The position numbers were made by a program, and so were the translations under genes. This document shows, piece after piece, positions 8,389-15,995 of a stretch of DNA of 64,000 nucleotides. The first letter of the stretch is position 1. Each line of letters opens with the position of its first letter. The stretch covers positions 2,360,419 through 2,424,418 of the forward strand of contig NZ_CP043653.1 in assembly GCF_014217685.1 (NCBI RefSeq). Reading direction: 5' to 3'. This stretch comes from Glaciihabitans sp. INWT7. GTDB lineage: Bacteria; Actinomycetota; Actinomycetes; Actinomycetales; Microbacteriaceae. The notes below the pieces were generated by a model. That model saw only the letters and a list, made by a program, of their open reading frames with translations, had not been told where the DNA came from and searched no databases.

Positions 8389-9123
8389 ATGAACCGTGTC
8401 TCAGGCAAAGTCGCACTCATCACCGGCGGAGCCAGGGGAATGGGCGCGGCCCATGCCCGCTTGCTGGTGGCCGAGGGTGCGAAGGTCGTTCTCGGGGATG
8501 TGCTCGATGCGGATGGTGAGGCCCTTGCAGTCGAACTCGGCGAGGCTGCCCGCTACGTGCACCTCGACGTGACGCAGGAGAGCGACTGGGCCAGTGCCCT
8601 AGAGGTCACCCTCGCGCAGTTCGGTCACCTCGATGTGCTGGTGAACAACGCCGGCATCGCCAACGGATCCCCCATCGCAGAATTTCCTCTCGCGCTCTGG
8701 CAGAAGACCCTTGAGATCAACCTCACCGGCAGCTTCCTCGGCATGAAGACCGTGTCGACCGTGCTCGCGGCCCAGGGGCACGGGTCCATCATCAACGTCT
8801 CGTCTGTCGAGGGCCTTCGGGGCAGTGCCGGACTCCACGCCTATGTCGCGACCAAATTCGCCGTCCGTGGGCTCACGAAATCGGTCGCGCTCGAACTCGG
8901 TCCATCCGGTGTGCGGGTCAACTCGATCCACCCGGGCTTCATCACGACGCCTTTGACCGCGGGGATCGACTCGCACCAACTGCAGATCCCGCTGGGCCGG
9001 GCCGCGGACCCCATCGAGGTCTCCCGGCTCGTACTGTTCCTCGCCAGCGACGAGTCGAGCTACTCCACGGGCTCGGAATTCGTGATCGACGGCGGACTCA
9101 CCGCGGGGATCCCGCACTCGTGA
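8389..9123 (+). CDS. SDR family NAD(P)-dependent oxidoreductase
   Basis: 244 residues from ATG 8389 behind AGAGGA; upstream in-frame codons lack a ribosome site. A classical short-chain dehydrogenase: TGGARGMG nucleotide-binding motif near residue 12, NNAG, the catalytic Ser in NVSS and YVATK (Tyr and Lys), and a C-terminal DGGLTAG typical of 3-oxoacyl-ACP reductase / hydroxysteroid-dehydrogenase-like members. An Asp at the end of beta-2 (LGDVLDADG) favours NAD over NADP. The substrate is not predictable. Its stop overlaps the start of the next gene by four bases. Confidence 0.9.
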   Translation: MNRVSGKVALITGGARGMGAAHARLLVAEGAKVVLGDVLDADGEALAVELGEAARYVHLDVTQESDWASALEVTLAQFGHLDVLVNNAGIANGSPIAEFPLALWQKTLEINLTGSFLGMKTVSTVLAAQGHGSIINVSSVEGLRGSAGLHAYVATKFAVRGLTKSVALELGPSGVRVNSIHPGFITTPLTAGIDSHQLQIPLGRAADPIEVSRLVLFLASDESSYSTGSEFVIDGGLTAGIPHS

Positions 9124-9659
9124 CGACCGCGTCGATTCTGCGGGGGGGGGTGTCCAGTGCACTGGTGATGACGGCTGACGGCACAAAAGTGCTGTCTGGA
9201 GCGGTATTGATGGCTGCGCACTTTGAACGCTTCGCCGCCTTGGCGGTCCGCGCGCCCCGCATCCGGACTCGTGCGGTTCTGGGCACCTGGCCGCCGCATC
9301 CGTTGGGCAGTGTGATGCTGGTCTGTGCCCCGGGGTGCGATTCCATCATGGTCGGCGAGAACCTTGCGGCGGCACTCGCGGCCGGAAACCGGGTGGCGAT
9401 CTCTCTCGCGGGGGTCCCTGATCAGTTGATGCGATTGCTCTTCGAACTGCTTTTCGGCGTCTTCTCGACCGGTCAGTTCTCGGTACTCACGCCGGAATGC
9501 GGCTGGACCATATCGAGCGCCGACCTCTCGATCGTGGTGCTGACACCCTCCCGCGCCTACCTCAACGACCGGCCATGGATCTCGTCGCCGCAAACGGCAG
9601 GACACCTCACCCCCTCCACCGATCTGCTGCGTTTCTACAGCACTCGTGCCGCGGTCTGA
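9120..9659 (+). CDS. uncharacterised protein with weak ALDH-like character
   Basis: 179 residues from GTG 9120, overlapping the dehydrogenase stop by four bases (GTGA), so translation is probably coupled. The middle (PHPLGSVMLVCAP, then ENLAAALAAGNRVAISL) looks like the nucleotide-binding entry of aldehyde dehydrogenases, but there is no catalytic Cys or Glu and the protein is about a third of the family length. It could be a decayed ALDH or a scaffold-like relic. A run of nine G residues (9142-9150) lies inside codons 8-11. No firm function. Confidence 0.5.
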   Translation: MTTASILRGGVSSALVMTADGTKVLSGAVLMAAHFERFAALAVRAPRIRTRAVLGTWPPHPLGSVMLVCAPGCDSIMVGENLAAALAAGNRVAISLAGVPDQLMRLLFELLFGVFSTGQFSVLTPECGWTISSADLSIVVLTPSRAYLNDRPWISSPQTAGHLTPSTDLLRFYSTRAAV

Positions 9660-9730
9660 CCTCACGGCGCAATCGCACAGCACCGTGCTCTAGATTTGCT
9701 GCCACACGTCATTCACGCGAGGGAGCCACA

Positions 9731-11017
9731 ATGACCGGTTGGCGCATTCGAGACTTCCATTCGGACGATCTCGACGGCATTCTTCACCTGTGGGAGGAGA
9801 TCACCGCGGCGAAGACGGAGCCGGTGTACGGCCTCTCCGAGGTGCTCGCGTCCTGCCAGAAGGACCATGCCGTCGTCGCCATGCACGGTGAGACAGTCAT
9901 CGGCGCCGCTGTCGGTCGGGCCGCCCACGCCCAGGGCTGGATCGTGTTCCTCTCCACGGCCCGGCAGTGGCAGGGTCAGGGCATCGGTACCGCGATGCTC
10001 GCCGCCCTGGAGAATCGGATGGCTCCGCACGGGTTGGCCAAGCTCTCGGCCCTGATGCCGGAATCCGCCAGCCGCGTGGATGCCTTCCTCAATCGCGGAT
10101 TCGAGGTCAAGAAGAACCTCCGCTACTTCGAACGCCACATTCCCGTGCAGCGAGAAGAACTGCGATCGCTGAGCGAGCTGGGCGGACGCGTGCTTCCCCG
10201 AGACCTCTGGGAGGCGGTCGGGGGCATGCAGCAGGAGAAGGAGCTGCTCGAGCGACGCCTGGTAATGCCCCTGGCCAAACCCGATATGGCCGAGCAATAC
10301 GGGGTCGTACCGCCCAAGGCCGTCGTGCTGTTCGGTCCGCCCGGCACGGGCAAGACCACCTTCGCCAAGGCGATCGCATCCCGCCTCGAATGGCCGTTCG
10401 TGGAGGTATTCCCCTCGCGGCTCGCCGCCGACCCCAAGGGATTGGCCGGCGCACTGCGCGAGACCTTCCTCAAGATCTCCGAGCTCGAACACGCCGTCGT
10501 GTTCATCGATGAGGTAGAGGAGATCGCCGCCCAACGCGGCGGGGAGCCGCCCTCGGCCCTGCAGGGCGTGACCAACGAGTTGCTGAAGATCATCCCGGCG
10601 TTCCGCGAACAACCCGGGCGGCTTCTCGTCTGCGCGACCAACTTCATCCGCGCTCTCGATTCGGCCTTCCTCCGCCACGGGCGCTTCGACTATGTCGTGC
10701 CGATCGGACTGCCGGATGTCGCAGCCCGCCTGGCCATCTGGGAGCGCTACATCCCCGCATCCGTCGACGGCCTGGTCGATCTCGAGGCCCTCGTTGTGGC
10801 GAGCGACGGGTTCTCCCCCGCCGATGTCGAGTACGCGGCGCGGCGAGCATCGCAGGAGGCGCTCGAGCGTGCCCTCTTCTCGGAGGCGGATGCCCCGGGG
10901 CCGGCCGGCCCGAGCACCCAGGACTACATCGCCGCGATCAGGTCCACTCGCACGACGGTGTCTCCCCAGGTCGCCGCGGAGTTCCTCGAAGACATCGAGA
11001 GATTGGCGCGGCTCTGA
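9731..11017 (+). CDS. GNAT acetyltransferase - AAA+ ATPase fusion protein
   Basis: 428 residues from ATG 9731 behind GAGGGAG. Residues 1-140 are a GNAT fold with the acetyl-CoA loop RQWQGQGIGTAM (79-90). A linker leads to an AAA+ module: Walker A GPPGTGKT (202-209), Walker B VVFIDE (256-261), sensor-1 Asn in CATN (301-304), and the arginine-finger segment RHGRFD (315-320). The stretch before Walker A resembles FtsH/CDC48-class ATPases. The fusion suggests acetylation of a substrate that the ATPase recognises or remodels, but no partner or target is encoded nearby. The last residues (RLARL) are encoded inside a 17-bp tandem repeat that continues past the stop. Confidence 0.85.
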   Translation: MTGWRIRDFHSDDLDGILHLWEEITAAKTEPVYGLSEVLASCQKDHAVVAMHGETVIGAAVGRAAHAQGWIVFLSTARQWQGQGIGTAMLAALENRMAPHGLAKLSALMPESASRVDAFLNRGFEVKKNLRYFERHIPVQREELRSLSELGGRVLPRDLWEAVGGMQQEKELLERRLVMPLAKPDMAEQYGVVPPKAVVLFGPPGTGKTTFAKAIASRLEWPFVEVFPSRLAADPKGLAGALRETFLKISELEHAVVFIDEVEEIAAQRGGEPPSALQGVTNELLKIIPAFREQPGRLLVCATNFIRALDSAFLRHGRFDYVVPIGLPDVAARLAIWERYIPASVDGLVDLEALVVASDGFSPADVEYAARRASQEALERALFSEADAPGPAGPSTQDYIAAIRSTRTTVSPQVAAEFLEDIERLARL

Positions 11018-11070
11018 GATCGGCGCGGCTCTGATGTTGGCGCGGCTCTGAGGTTGGCGAGGCTCTGAGA
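11003..11070 (+). repeat. 17-bp tandem repeat, four copies, spanning the stop codon
   Basis: Four consecutive 17-bp units, consensus TTGGCGCGGCTCTGAGN, begin at 11003, 11020, 11037 and 11054; a fifth decays after TCGGCGC at 11071. The first unit includes the TGA of the GNAT-AAA+ gene, so each added unit would fall downstream of the stop. Confidence 0.9.
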
Positions 11071-11119
11071 TCGGCGCACACGCTCCGATCGGCGACAGGC
11101 GCTGGTCGGCTACAGCCGC

Positions 11120-12499
11120 TCAGTGGCCGCCGAGCAGCATCTCCGGATGCGTGAGGCGCCACCACCCACCCGGCCCGGAGATCGAGCCGTCGAGCACGAG
11201 GGGTACCGAGATCACGCTCCCGTTGACGGTGAAATCGAGACTGCCGACCGTCGATCCGTCTGTGACGGTCTTGCCCGCGGTGATCGACAGCGGTCTGACG
11301 GTCATGGTGGAGCTGATCGGCGCGTCCGACCAGGTGAGCACGGAAGCCCGATCCCCCGTCACCACTCGAGCGCCGTCTTTCCAGGCGGTGCCGTAACGCC
11401 CCACCACGGTTCCGGTGGTCTCCAGCGTGACGACATGGAAGCCAGACTCGATGCTGCGGATCAGGATCTGGGCATCGCTGTTCACCGTCTCCCGGCTGCT
11501 TCCGTCCAGAATCACCCCGGTTATCGTGATCGGCTTCGGCAGGCCGACGTTCACCGTGGCCGAGAAGAGCAGGCACGAGCCGGCCGAGTCGAGGGTGCCG
11601 GTCTTGATGCCGTCGATCCCCTCCGAACCGAGGCTGATGTTGTTGTTCGGCACCGCTCCGACCCCCGGCACATCCACGGTGCGCGAGCCGACGATCGACG
11701 CCAGAGTCGGATTGGCCATCGCCAGTTTGCCGATGGTGATGAGGTCGGAAGGGGTGCTGACGTTCTTCGCATCGATTCCGGTCGGCTCCACGATGGTCGT
11801 GCCGCTGAGCCCGTGGGCCGAGAGCCAGGTCTTGACGGCGCTGAGATAGCGGGCGCGCGATCCGAACGCCCAGGTGCTCACCGCGTCAGCGTAGTTGCAG
11901 GCCGATGCCACCAGCATGAGCGCGAGCGCGTCGTGTTCCGACAGCGTGCTGCCCGTCTTCATCGGCTCGACCGAGGCGCCGAGCACGTAGTACTGGTCGT
12001 AGAGATCGTGATCGGCCTTGCTGAAGGTGAGCGTCGGTCCGGCGTCGTCGCCCGTCAGCGGCTTGGCCTGGAGCACAACCAGGGCGGTGATCAGCTTGCT
12101 GATGCTCGCGATCGGCAGCGGACCGGGCCCTCCGCTCGATGCCAGGATGCCGTTGGTGCCTACCGTGCCGGCGAAGGTCTCTGCTCCGGTGACGCTCACG
12201 GCAGACTCCCCCTGGGCCGGCAGCGTGAGTTGGACGGCCGCCGGCACGGTGAGGGCCGGTTTGGTCGCGGTGAGCACGGCAGTCGGCAGCGGTGCGAGCA
12301 GGGTGACGGGAAGGTAGGTGCCGACCGCTGCCACGATCAGGAGTACGACTACGAGCCCGGCGACGCGGCGCCGGGTGCGACGGCGGCGAGCCGACTCCTG
12401 CGTGGCCGGATCGAGCGGATCCGGTTCCGGGGCATCCGCTCCGCGCGCGAGCATCTCCGAGAAGTCCGCAAGGCCCGTCGGGCCGGAGGAGCCGCTCAT
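11120..12499 (-). CDS. D-alanyl-D-alanine carboxypeptidase (peptidase S11, PBP5-like)
   Basis: 459 residues from ATG 12499. A cytoplasmic tail of about 45 residues rich in Arg is followed by one membrane anchor (about 46-68) and an extracytoplasmic penicillin-binding domain. The active-site motifs are SxxK in ASISK, SxN in SACNYAD and KTG in GIKTGTLD, in the right order for S11 peptidases. Such enzymes trim the terminal D-Ala of peptidoglycan stem peptides. The N-terminal anchor rather than a cleavable signal is common in actinobacterial members. It is divergent from the VOC gene, with an AT-rich stretch between them that probably holds both promoters. Confidence 0.85.
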   Translation of the reverse strand: MSGSSGPTGLADFSEMLARGADAPEPDPLDPATQESARRRRTRRRVAGLVVVLLIVAAVGTYLPVTLLAPLPTAVLTATKPALTVPAAVQLTLPAQGESAVSVTGAETFAGTVGTNGILASSGGPGPLPIASISKLITALVVLQAKPLTGDDAGPTLTFSKADHDLYDQYYVLGASVEPMKTGSTLSEHDALALMLVASACNYADAVSTWAFGSRARYLSAVKTWLSAHGLSGTTIVEPTGIDAKNVSTPSDLITIGKLAMANPTLASIVGSRTVDVPGVGAVPNNNISLGSEGIDGIKTGTLDSAGSCLLFSATVNVGLPKPITITGVILDGSSRETVNSDAQILIRSIESGFHVVTLETTGTVVGRYGTAWKDGARVVTGDRASVLTWSDAPISSTMTVRPLSITAGKTVTDGSTVGSLDFTVNGSVISVPLVLDGSISGPGGWWRLTHPEMLLGGH

Positions 12500-12621
12500 C
12501 GTGCAGCCGCGGCGCGAACCGCGCCCCCCGAATTCGAATACATATGCTCATGTTATGGCTGGTGCGCGAACAGAACCCATCCTCAGGCGTAACTTTTACA
12601 TCGACAGGAATGAGGAAGCCC

Positions 12622-13014
12622 ATGACGCCGTGGCCAGGATCGATCAGCGCCATCACGCTCTTCGTCGACGACCTCGCGGCGACCAAGGCCTTCTACCTCC
12701 GGGTCTTCCGTTTGCCGATTCTCTTCGAAGATGCGAACTCCGCGGTCTTCCGGTTCGACAACACGATGATCAACCTGCTGAAGTCCTCCGAGGCGGTGGG
12801 CCTCATCGAACCCGCCGCGGTTGCGTCCGCCAAGGGCGGCTCGCGACTCCAGCTCACCCTCGACGTGGAGAATGTCGATGCCATGTGTGCCGAGCTCAGC
12901 GGGCTGGGGGTGCGGCTGCTGAACGGTCCGATGGACCGGGAGTGGGGCATCCGCACGGCCAGCTTCCAGGACCCGGGCGGTCACATCTGGGAGATCGCCC
13001 AGCCCCTCGGATAG
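12622..13014 (+). CDS. VOC family (glyoxalase/bleomycin-resistance-like) protein
   Basis: 130 residues from ATG 12622, chosen because GAGGAAG lies just upstream; the upstream ATG at 12610 has no usable site. A single vicinal-oxygen-chelate unit with the paired beta-alpha-beta-beta-beta pattern: SAITLFVDDLAATKAFY at the start and FQDPGGHIWEIAQ at the end, where the Glu would be a metal ligand. VOC proteins include lyases, dioxygenases and antibiotic-binding proteins; the substrate cannot be told. Four bases separate its stop from the next start, so the two are likely co-transcribed. Confidence 0.82.
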   Translation: MTPWPGSISAITLFVDDLAATKAFYLRVFRLPILFEDANSAVFRFDNTMINLLKSSEAVGLIEPAAVASAKGGSRLQLTLDVENVDAMCAELSGLGVRLLNGPMDREWGIRTASFQDPGGHIWEIAQPLG

Positions 13015-13018
13015 TGCG

Positions 13019-13504
13019 GTGAGCGACGCTGGCGGCTTCGTGGATGCCGCCCTCCAGCTCGAAGCCACCTGGCAGCGAGCCATCACCGACGAGGCGCGGA
13101 TCGGATCGCACCTGCAGTTCTACGGAGCGTCGGTCGGCGCCGTGCGGGGCACCATCCGCGCAGTGACCCTCCGCTACCCCGGCCTCGGGCACGACGAGAT
13201 CACCGCGCTCGCCTCGGAGCTGTGGGGCGGTGCCGTCTACGAGCGCAGGCTTGCGGCGGTCGTATTGCTGCAGACCCACGTGCGTCGGCTCGACAACTCC
13301 GACCTCACCCGCCTCGAGGGCTTCCTGCGTGAGGCGCTGACTCCGGCGCTGGCCGATCCGCTCATCGTCGACGTGATCGTGCCGCTGTTCAGGTCTCTGG
13401 ATGGTGGAAGCCGAGCGCGCGCGAATGTGGCGGTACAGCGGTGGACGTCCGACGAGAATCCGTGGCTGCGGCAGGCCGCTCGCCATCTCGTCGGGATCGA
13501 CTGA
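13019..13504 (+). CDS. short AlkD-like DNA alkylation repair (HEAT-repeat) protein
   Basis: 161 residues from GTG 13019. The sequence shows the helical HEAT-type pattern and wording of the AlkD/AlkC DNA glycosylase family (HLQFYGASVGAVRGT near the N-terminus, LWGGAVYERRLAAVVLL in the middle, RWTSDENPWLRQAARHL at the end). AlkD proteins of about 220-240 residues excise N3/N7-alkylated bases; this one is shorter and seems to lack some C-terminal repeats. Activity is therefore uncertain. It follows the VOC gene by four bases. Confidence 0.65.
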   Translation: MSDAGGFVDAALQLEATWQRAITDEARIGSHLQFYGASVGAVRGTIRAVTLRYPGLGHDEITALASELWGGAVYERRLAAVVLLQTHVRRLDNSDLTRLEGFLREALTPALADPLIVDVIVPLFRSLDGGSRARANVAVQRWTSDENPWLRQAARHLVGID

Positions 13505-13525
13505 CGGTGGCGGCGGTGTGCACAG

Positions 13526-13566
13526 AAAAACGCCCGGAGGCCGGCTTTGGGCAGGCATCCGGGCGT
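13526..13566 (-). terminator. rho-independent terminator after the GlsB-type gene
   Basis: Read on the minus strand, CGCCCGGA (arm 13558-13565) pairs with TCCGGGCG (13531-13538) and is followed by TTTTT. It lies 35 bp after the stop of the minus-strand gene at 13601. Confidence 0.8.
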
Positions 13567-13600
13567 CTCAGACGGATCGGGTGTCGATCCGAAGGCGGTA

Positions 13601-13879
13601 TCACCGGCGTGAGGTGCGACGGCTTCCGACTCGGGTCCAGATGAGGAGCACGATGATCGCGCCGATGATGGAGCCGATGATGCCGGCCGGCTGGAAGAAT
13701 CCACCCGAGGGGTCGGCACCGAGGAGCAGGTAACCGAGGAATCCGCCGACGAACGATCCGATGATTCCGAGGAGCAGGGTCATTCCGATGGACAGGTTCT
13801 GCTTTCCGGGCACGACCAGTCGCGCGATGGCTCCGGCGATGAGTCCGACGACGATGATGCTGATGATGAGTCCGAGCAT
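13601..13879 (-). CDS. GlsB/YeaQ/YmgE family stress-response membrane protein
   Basis: 92 residues from ATG 13879 with three hydrophobic, Gly-rich helices. It carries the family's GxIxGxIARLVVPG opening and the GIIGSFVGGFLGYLL repeat, and ends in a basic tail. These small transglycosylase-associated proteins are induced by acid, osmotic or general stress; the mechanism is unknown. A T-rich terminator follows. The divergent neighbour is a LuxR-type response regulator with a 110-bp shared intergenic region, so a regulatory link is possible. Confidence 0.88.
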   Translation of the reverse strand: MLGLIISIIVVGLIAGAIARLVVPGKQNLSIGMTLLLGIIGSFVGGFLGYLLLGADPSGGFFQPAGIIGSIIGAIIVLLIWTRVGSRRTSRR

Positions 13880-13948
13880 GAGGTTCTCCTTGCGCTGTGT
13901 CTTGTGGGTGCGACCCTCTGCGGGCCACGTCTCTACCCAACTCCCTCC

Positions 13949-13970
13949 AGGGGTGGACCGTCACACCCCT
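13949..13970. promoter_or_regulatory. inverted repeat between the GlsB-type gene and the response regulator
   Basis: AGGGGTG (13949-13955) and CACCCCT (13964-13970) form perfect 7-bp arms with an 8-base spacer. The right arm directly abuts the AAGGAGGT ribosome site of the response regulator. It could be an operator or an mRNA hairpin next to the ribosome site. Confidence 0.45.
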
Positions 13971-13989
13971 AAGGAGGTAATGTGCGGGG

Positions 13990-14661
13990 ATGCCGAGCCT
14001 CGCCCCACCCCGCCCCCTGACCGTCGCGCTCGTCGACGACTACGACGTCGTGTTGAAGGGCCTCGCCCACATGTTCGACGACTACCGGGACCGCGTCCTC
14101 GTCTCCGAAATCGACTCGAATGCGTCACTGGACGACTCGGTCGACATCGTGATGTACGACTCCTTCGCTCAGCCAGAGTCCGACCATCAGGAACTGAACG
14201 CGCTCGTCAACAACCCCAAGGCCCGCAACGTGGTGGTCTACACCTGGAACTTCCATCCGCGCCTCGTCGAAAGCGCCCGCGAGCAGGGGGTGAAGGGATA
14301 CCTCTCCAAGACCCTGGCGGCGAACGAACTGGTCTCGGCTCTCGAGCAGGTGCACGCCGGCGAGGAAGTGATCAGCGATCCGGCTCGACGATCGGGAAGC
14401 GCACTGGCGCTGGACTGGCCCGGCCGCCGGGAGGGGATAACGGACCGGGAGTCCGAGATCCTCGCCCTGATCACTCAGGGCAAGAGCAACGCCGAGGTGG
14501 CGGCACTCACCTATCTGAGTCCCAACACCGTGAAGTCGTATATCAGGAACACCTATCGCAAGATCGGCGCGCAGAGCCGCAGCCAGGCGGTGCTGTGGGG
14601 CGTCGGCCACGGATTCACCCCCGACCACCACCGCATCGACCACTGGCTCGGCGGCCCTTGA
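13990..14661 (+). CDS. LuxR/NarL family response regulator (orphan)
   Basis: 223 residues from ATG 13990 behind AAGGAGGT. The N-terminal receiver domain has the acidic pair in ALVDDYD, a phospho-acceptor Asp in VMYDSF and the Lys in GYLSKTL. The C-terminal LuxR-type HTH reads ITDRESEILALITQGKSN...LSPNTVKSYIRNTYRKIGA. No histidine kinase lies in the window, so its input is unknown. The receiver region between the acidic pair and the Asp is shorter than usual, which may mean atypical activation. It faces the GlsB-type stress gene. The 3' side is the repeat array. Confidence 0.87.
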   Translation: MPSLAPPRPLTVALVDDYDVVLKGLAHMFDDYRDRVLVSEIDSNASLDDSVDIVMYDSFAQPESDHQELNALVNNPKARNVVVYTWNFHPRLVESAREQGVKGYLSKTLAANELVSALEQVHAGEEVISDPARRSGSALALDWPGRREGITDRESEILALITQGKSNAEVAALTYLSPNTVKSYIRNTYRKIGAQSRSQAVLWGVGHGFTPDHHRIDHWLGGP

Positions 14662-14689
14662 GTTCGGCGAACTCCACCGTGGGCGTTGC

Positions 14690-15670
14690 TCGCCCAGCCG
14701 CCAGTCACCGCTGCACCGTGACCGCTTCCTCGCCAGCGTGCGACAGTTTCCCAGGGATGACCCCGCGACCCCCGGCCCGGCCCCCGCGCCGAGGGCCGAG
14801 CCGTCACAATCCGCGCTGAGCGGACGGCTTGAGAGCAGCTTTCGCCGGATGACGCGCACGGCCGCCGGCCGACCCGACTCCCGGCCCGCCCGACTCCCGG
14901 CCCAGCTACCCCTGCCGAGCGCCCAGCCGTCATAATCTGCGCTGGGCGGCCTGCGCGCGAGCACTTTGTGCCGGATGACTCGCACGACTGCCGGCCCGCC
15001 CGACTCCCGGCCCGCCCGACTTCCGGCTCGGCCGACTGCCGGCCCGCCCGACTGCTGGCCCGGCCTACTCCCGGCCCGCCCGACTGCCGGCTCGGCTACC
15101 CCCGCCGAGCGCCCAGCCGTCACAATCTGCGCTAGACGGCTCGCGCGAGAGCACTTTGTGCCGGGTGGGCCGCCCGACTGCCGGCCCGGCCACCCCGCCG
15201 AGCACCCAGCCGTCACAATCCGCGCTGAACGGCTCGCGCGAGAGCACTTTGTGCCGGTTGGGCCGCCCGACTGCCGGCCCGGCCACCCCCGCCGAGCACC
15301 CAGCCGTCACAATCCGCGCTGAACGGCTCGCGCGAGAGCACTTTGTGCCGGTTGGGCCGCCCGACTGCCGGCCCGGCCACCCCGCCGAGCACCCAGCCGT
15401 CACAATCCGCGCTGGACGGCTCGCGAGAGAGCACTTTGTGCCGGGTGGCCCGCCCGACCCCAAGCACCTTGCATGCGGCCGACCGTCACACAGCCCCGGG
15501 CCGCCCGGGCACAGGCCGCACGTTGGTGGCCGCCTTCTGAGGCGCACTCGCACGATCGCCGTCACCGGCGCCCAGTCGCCACAAATTGCGCTGGGCTGCC
15601 CAGTAGGGAGCGCTTTGCGACGGATGACCCGCGCAACTTCCCCTTGGCCACGCCCACCCGTCACCATCAG
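14690..15670 (+). repeat. array of ~93-bp tandem repeats with diverged flanking copies
   Basis: A GC-rich non-coding stretch lies between the response regulator and tRNA-Glu. Its repeat unit begins GCCGTCACAATCYGCGCT, goes on through GAGCACTTTGTGCCGG and ends in CCGACTGCCGGCCCGGCC. Unit starts are at 14800, 14926, 15116, 15209, 15303 and 15396, plus a diverged copy near 15575 and a faint one before 14800. The four copies from 15116 onward are 93-94 bp apart and nearly identical. All copies share one orientation. Long ORFs across it follow the repeat period and look non-coding. Confidence 0.9.
14985..15096 (+). repeat. 16-bp minisatellite nested in the repeat array, seven copies
   Basis: Seven consecutive 16-bp units, consensus CGACTGCCGGCCCGCC, start at 14985 and repeat exactly every 16 bases to 15096. 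The unit corresponds to the 3' segment of the 93-bp repeat, so it is a local expansion inside one larger unit. Two further copies sit at about 14873-14904 in the previous unit. Confidence 0.92.
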
Positions 15671-15809
15671 CCCCTGTCAGCCGCGCACGGGGCGTATATT
15701 GCCGGATGACACTGCGGCCAGCAGAAAACCCGTCCGAACACCCCGCGCCCAGCCCAACCAGCTCCGAACACCTCCGCGCCCAGCAGAAAAACACCCCCGC
15801 CGCCCACAC

Positions 15810-15848
15810 AAAAAAGGCCCGGATCCCAGCAAACGCTGGCATCCGGAC
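15810..15848 (-). terminator. rho-independent terminator of tRNA-Glu
   Basis: On the minus strand GGTCCGGATGCCAGC pairs with GCTGGGATCCGGGCC around a short loop and is followed by TTTTTT. It begins six bases after the 3' end of the tRNA-Glu gene. Confidence 0.9.
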
Positions 15849-15854
15849 CGGTGG

Positions 15855-15927
15855 TGACCCCAACCGGATTCGAACCGGTGTTACCGCCGTGAGAGGGCAG
15901 CGTACTAGGCCGCTATACGATGGGGCC
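15855..15927 (-). tRNA. tRNA-Glu (anticodon CTC)
   Basis: A 73-nt cloverleaf on the minus strand: acceptor arm GGCCCCA paired with TGGGGTC plus discriminator A, anticodon loop CTCTCAC giving anticodon CTC, and T arm CCGG-TTCGAAT-CCGG. The anticodon stem has one T-G pair. CCA is not encoded. A strong terminator follows. Confidence 0.96.
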
Positions 15928-15995
15928 GCAAGTGGACAACTCAACGAGTATGCCACACGCGAGCAAGGCACACCAAAACGGTGTGGGATGCCCGG

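Noticed and set aside
14125-15216. 363-codon minus-strand ORF across the response regulator and repeat array
   Set aside because: It follows the repeat period, has periodic GWALG/SAGW-type peptide, and overlaps a solid response-regulator gene; a by-product of GC-rich repeats.
15065-15467. Repeat array considered as a CRISPR array
   Set aside because: Whole ~93-bp units repeat, including the parts that would be spacers; no short constant repeat with unique spacers and no cas genes.
15156-15857. 233-codon plus-strand ORF in the repeat array
   Set aside because: The protein is only repeated RPTAGPATP-like peptide plus terminator and tRNA flank; no ribosome site.
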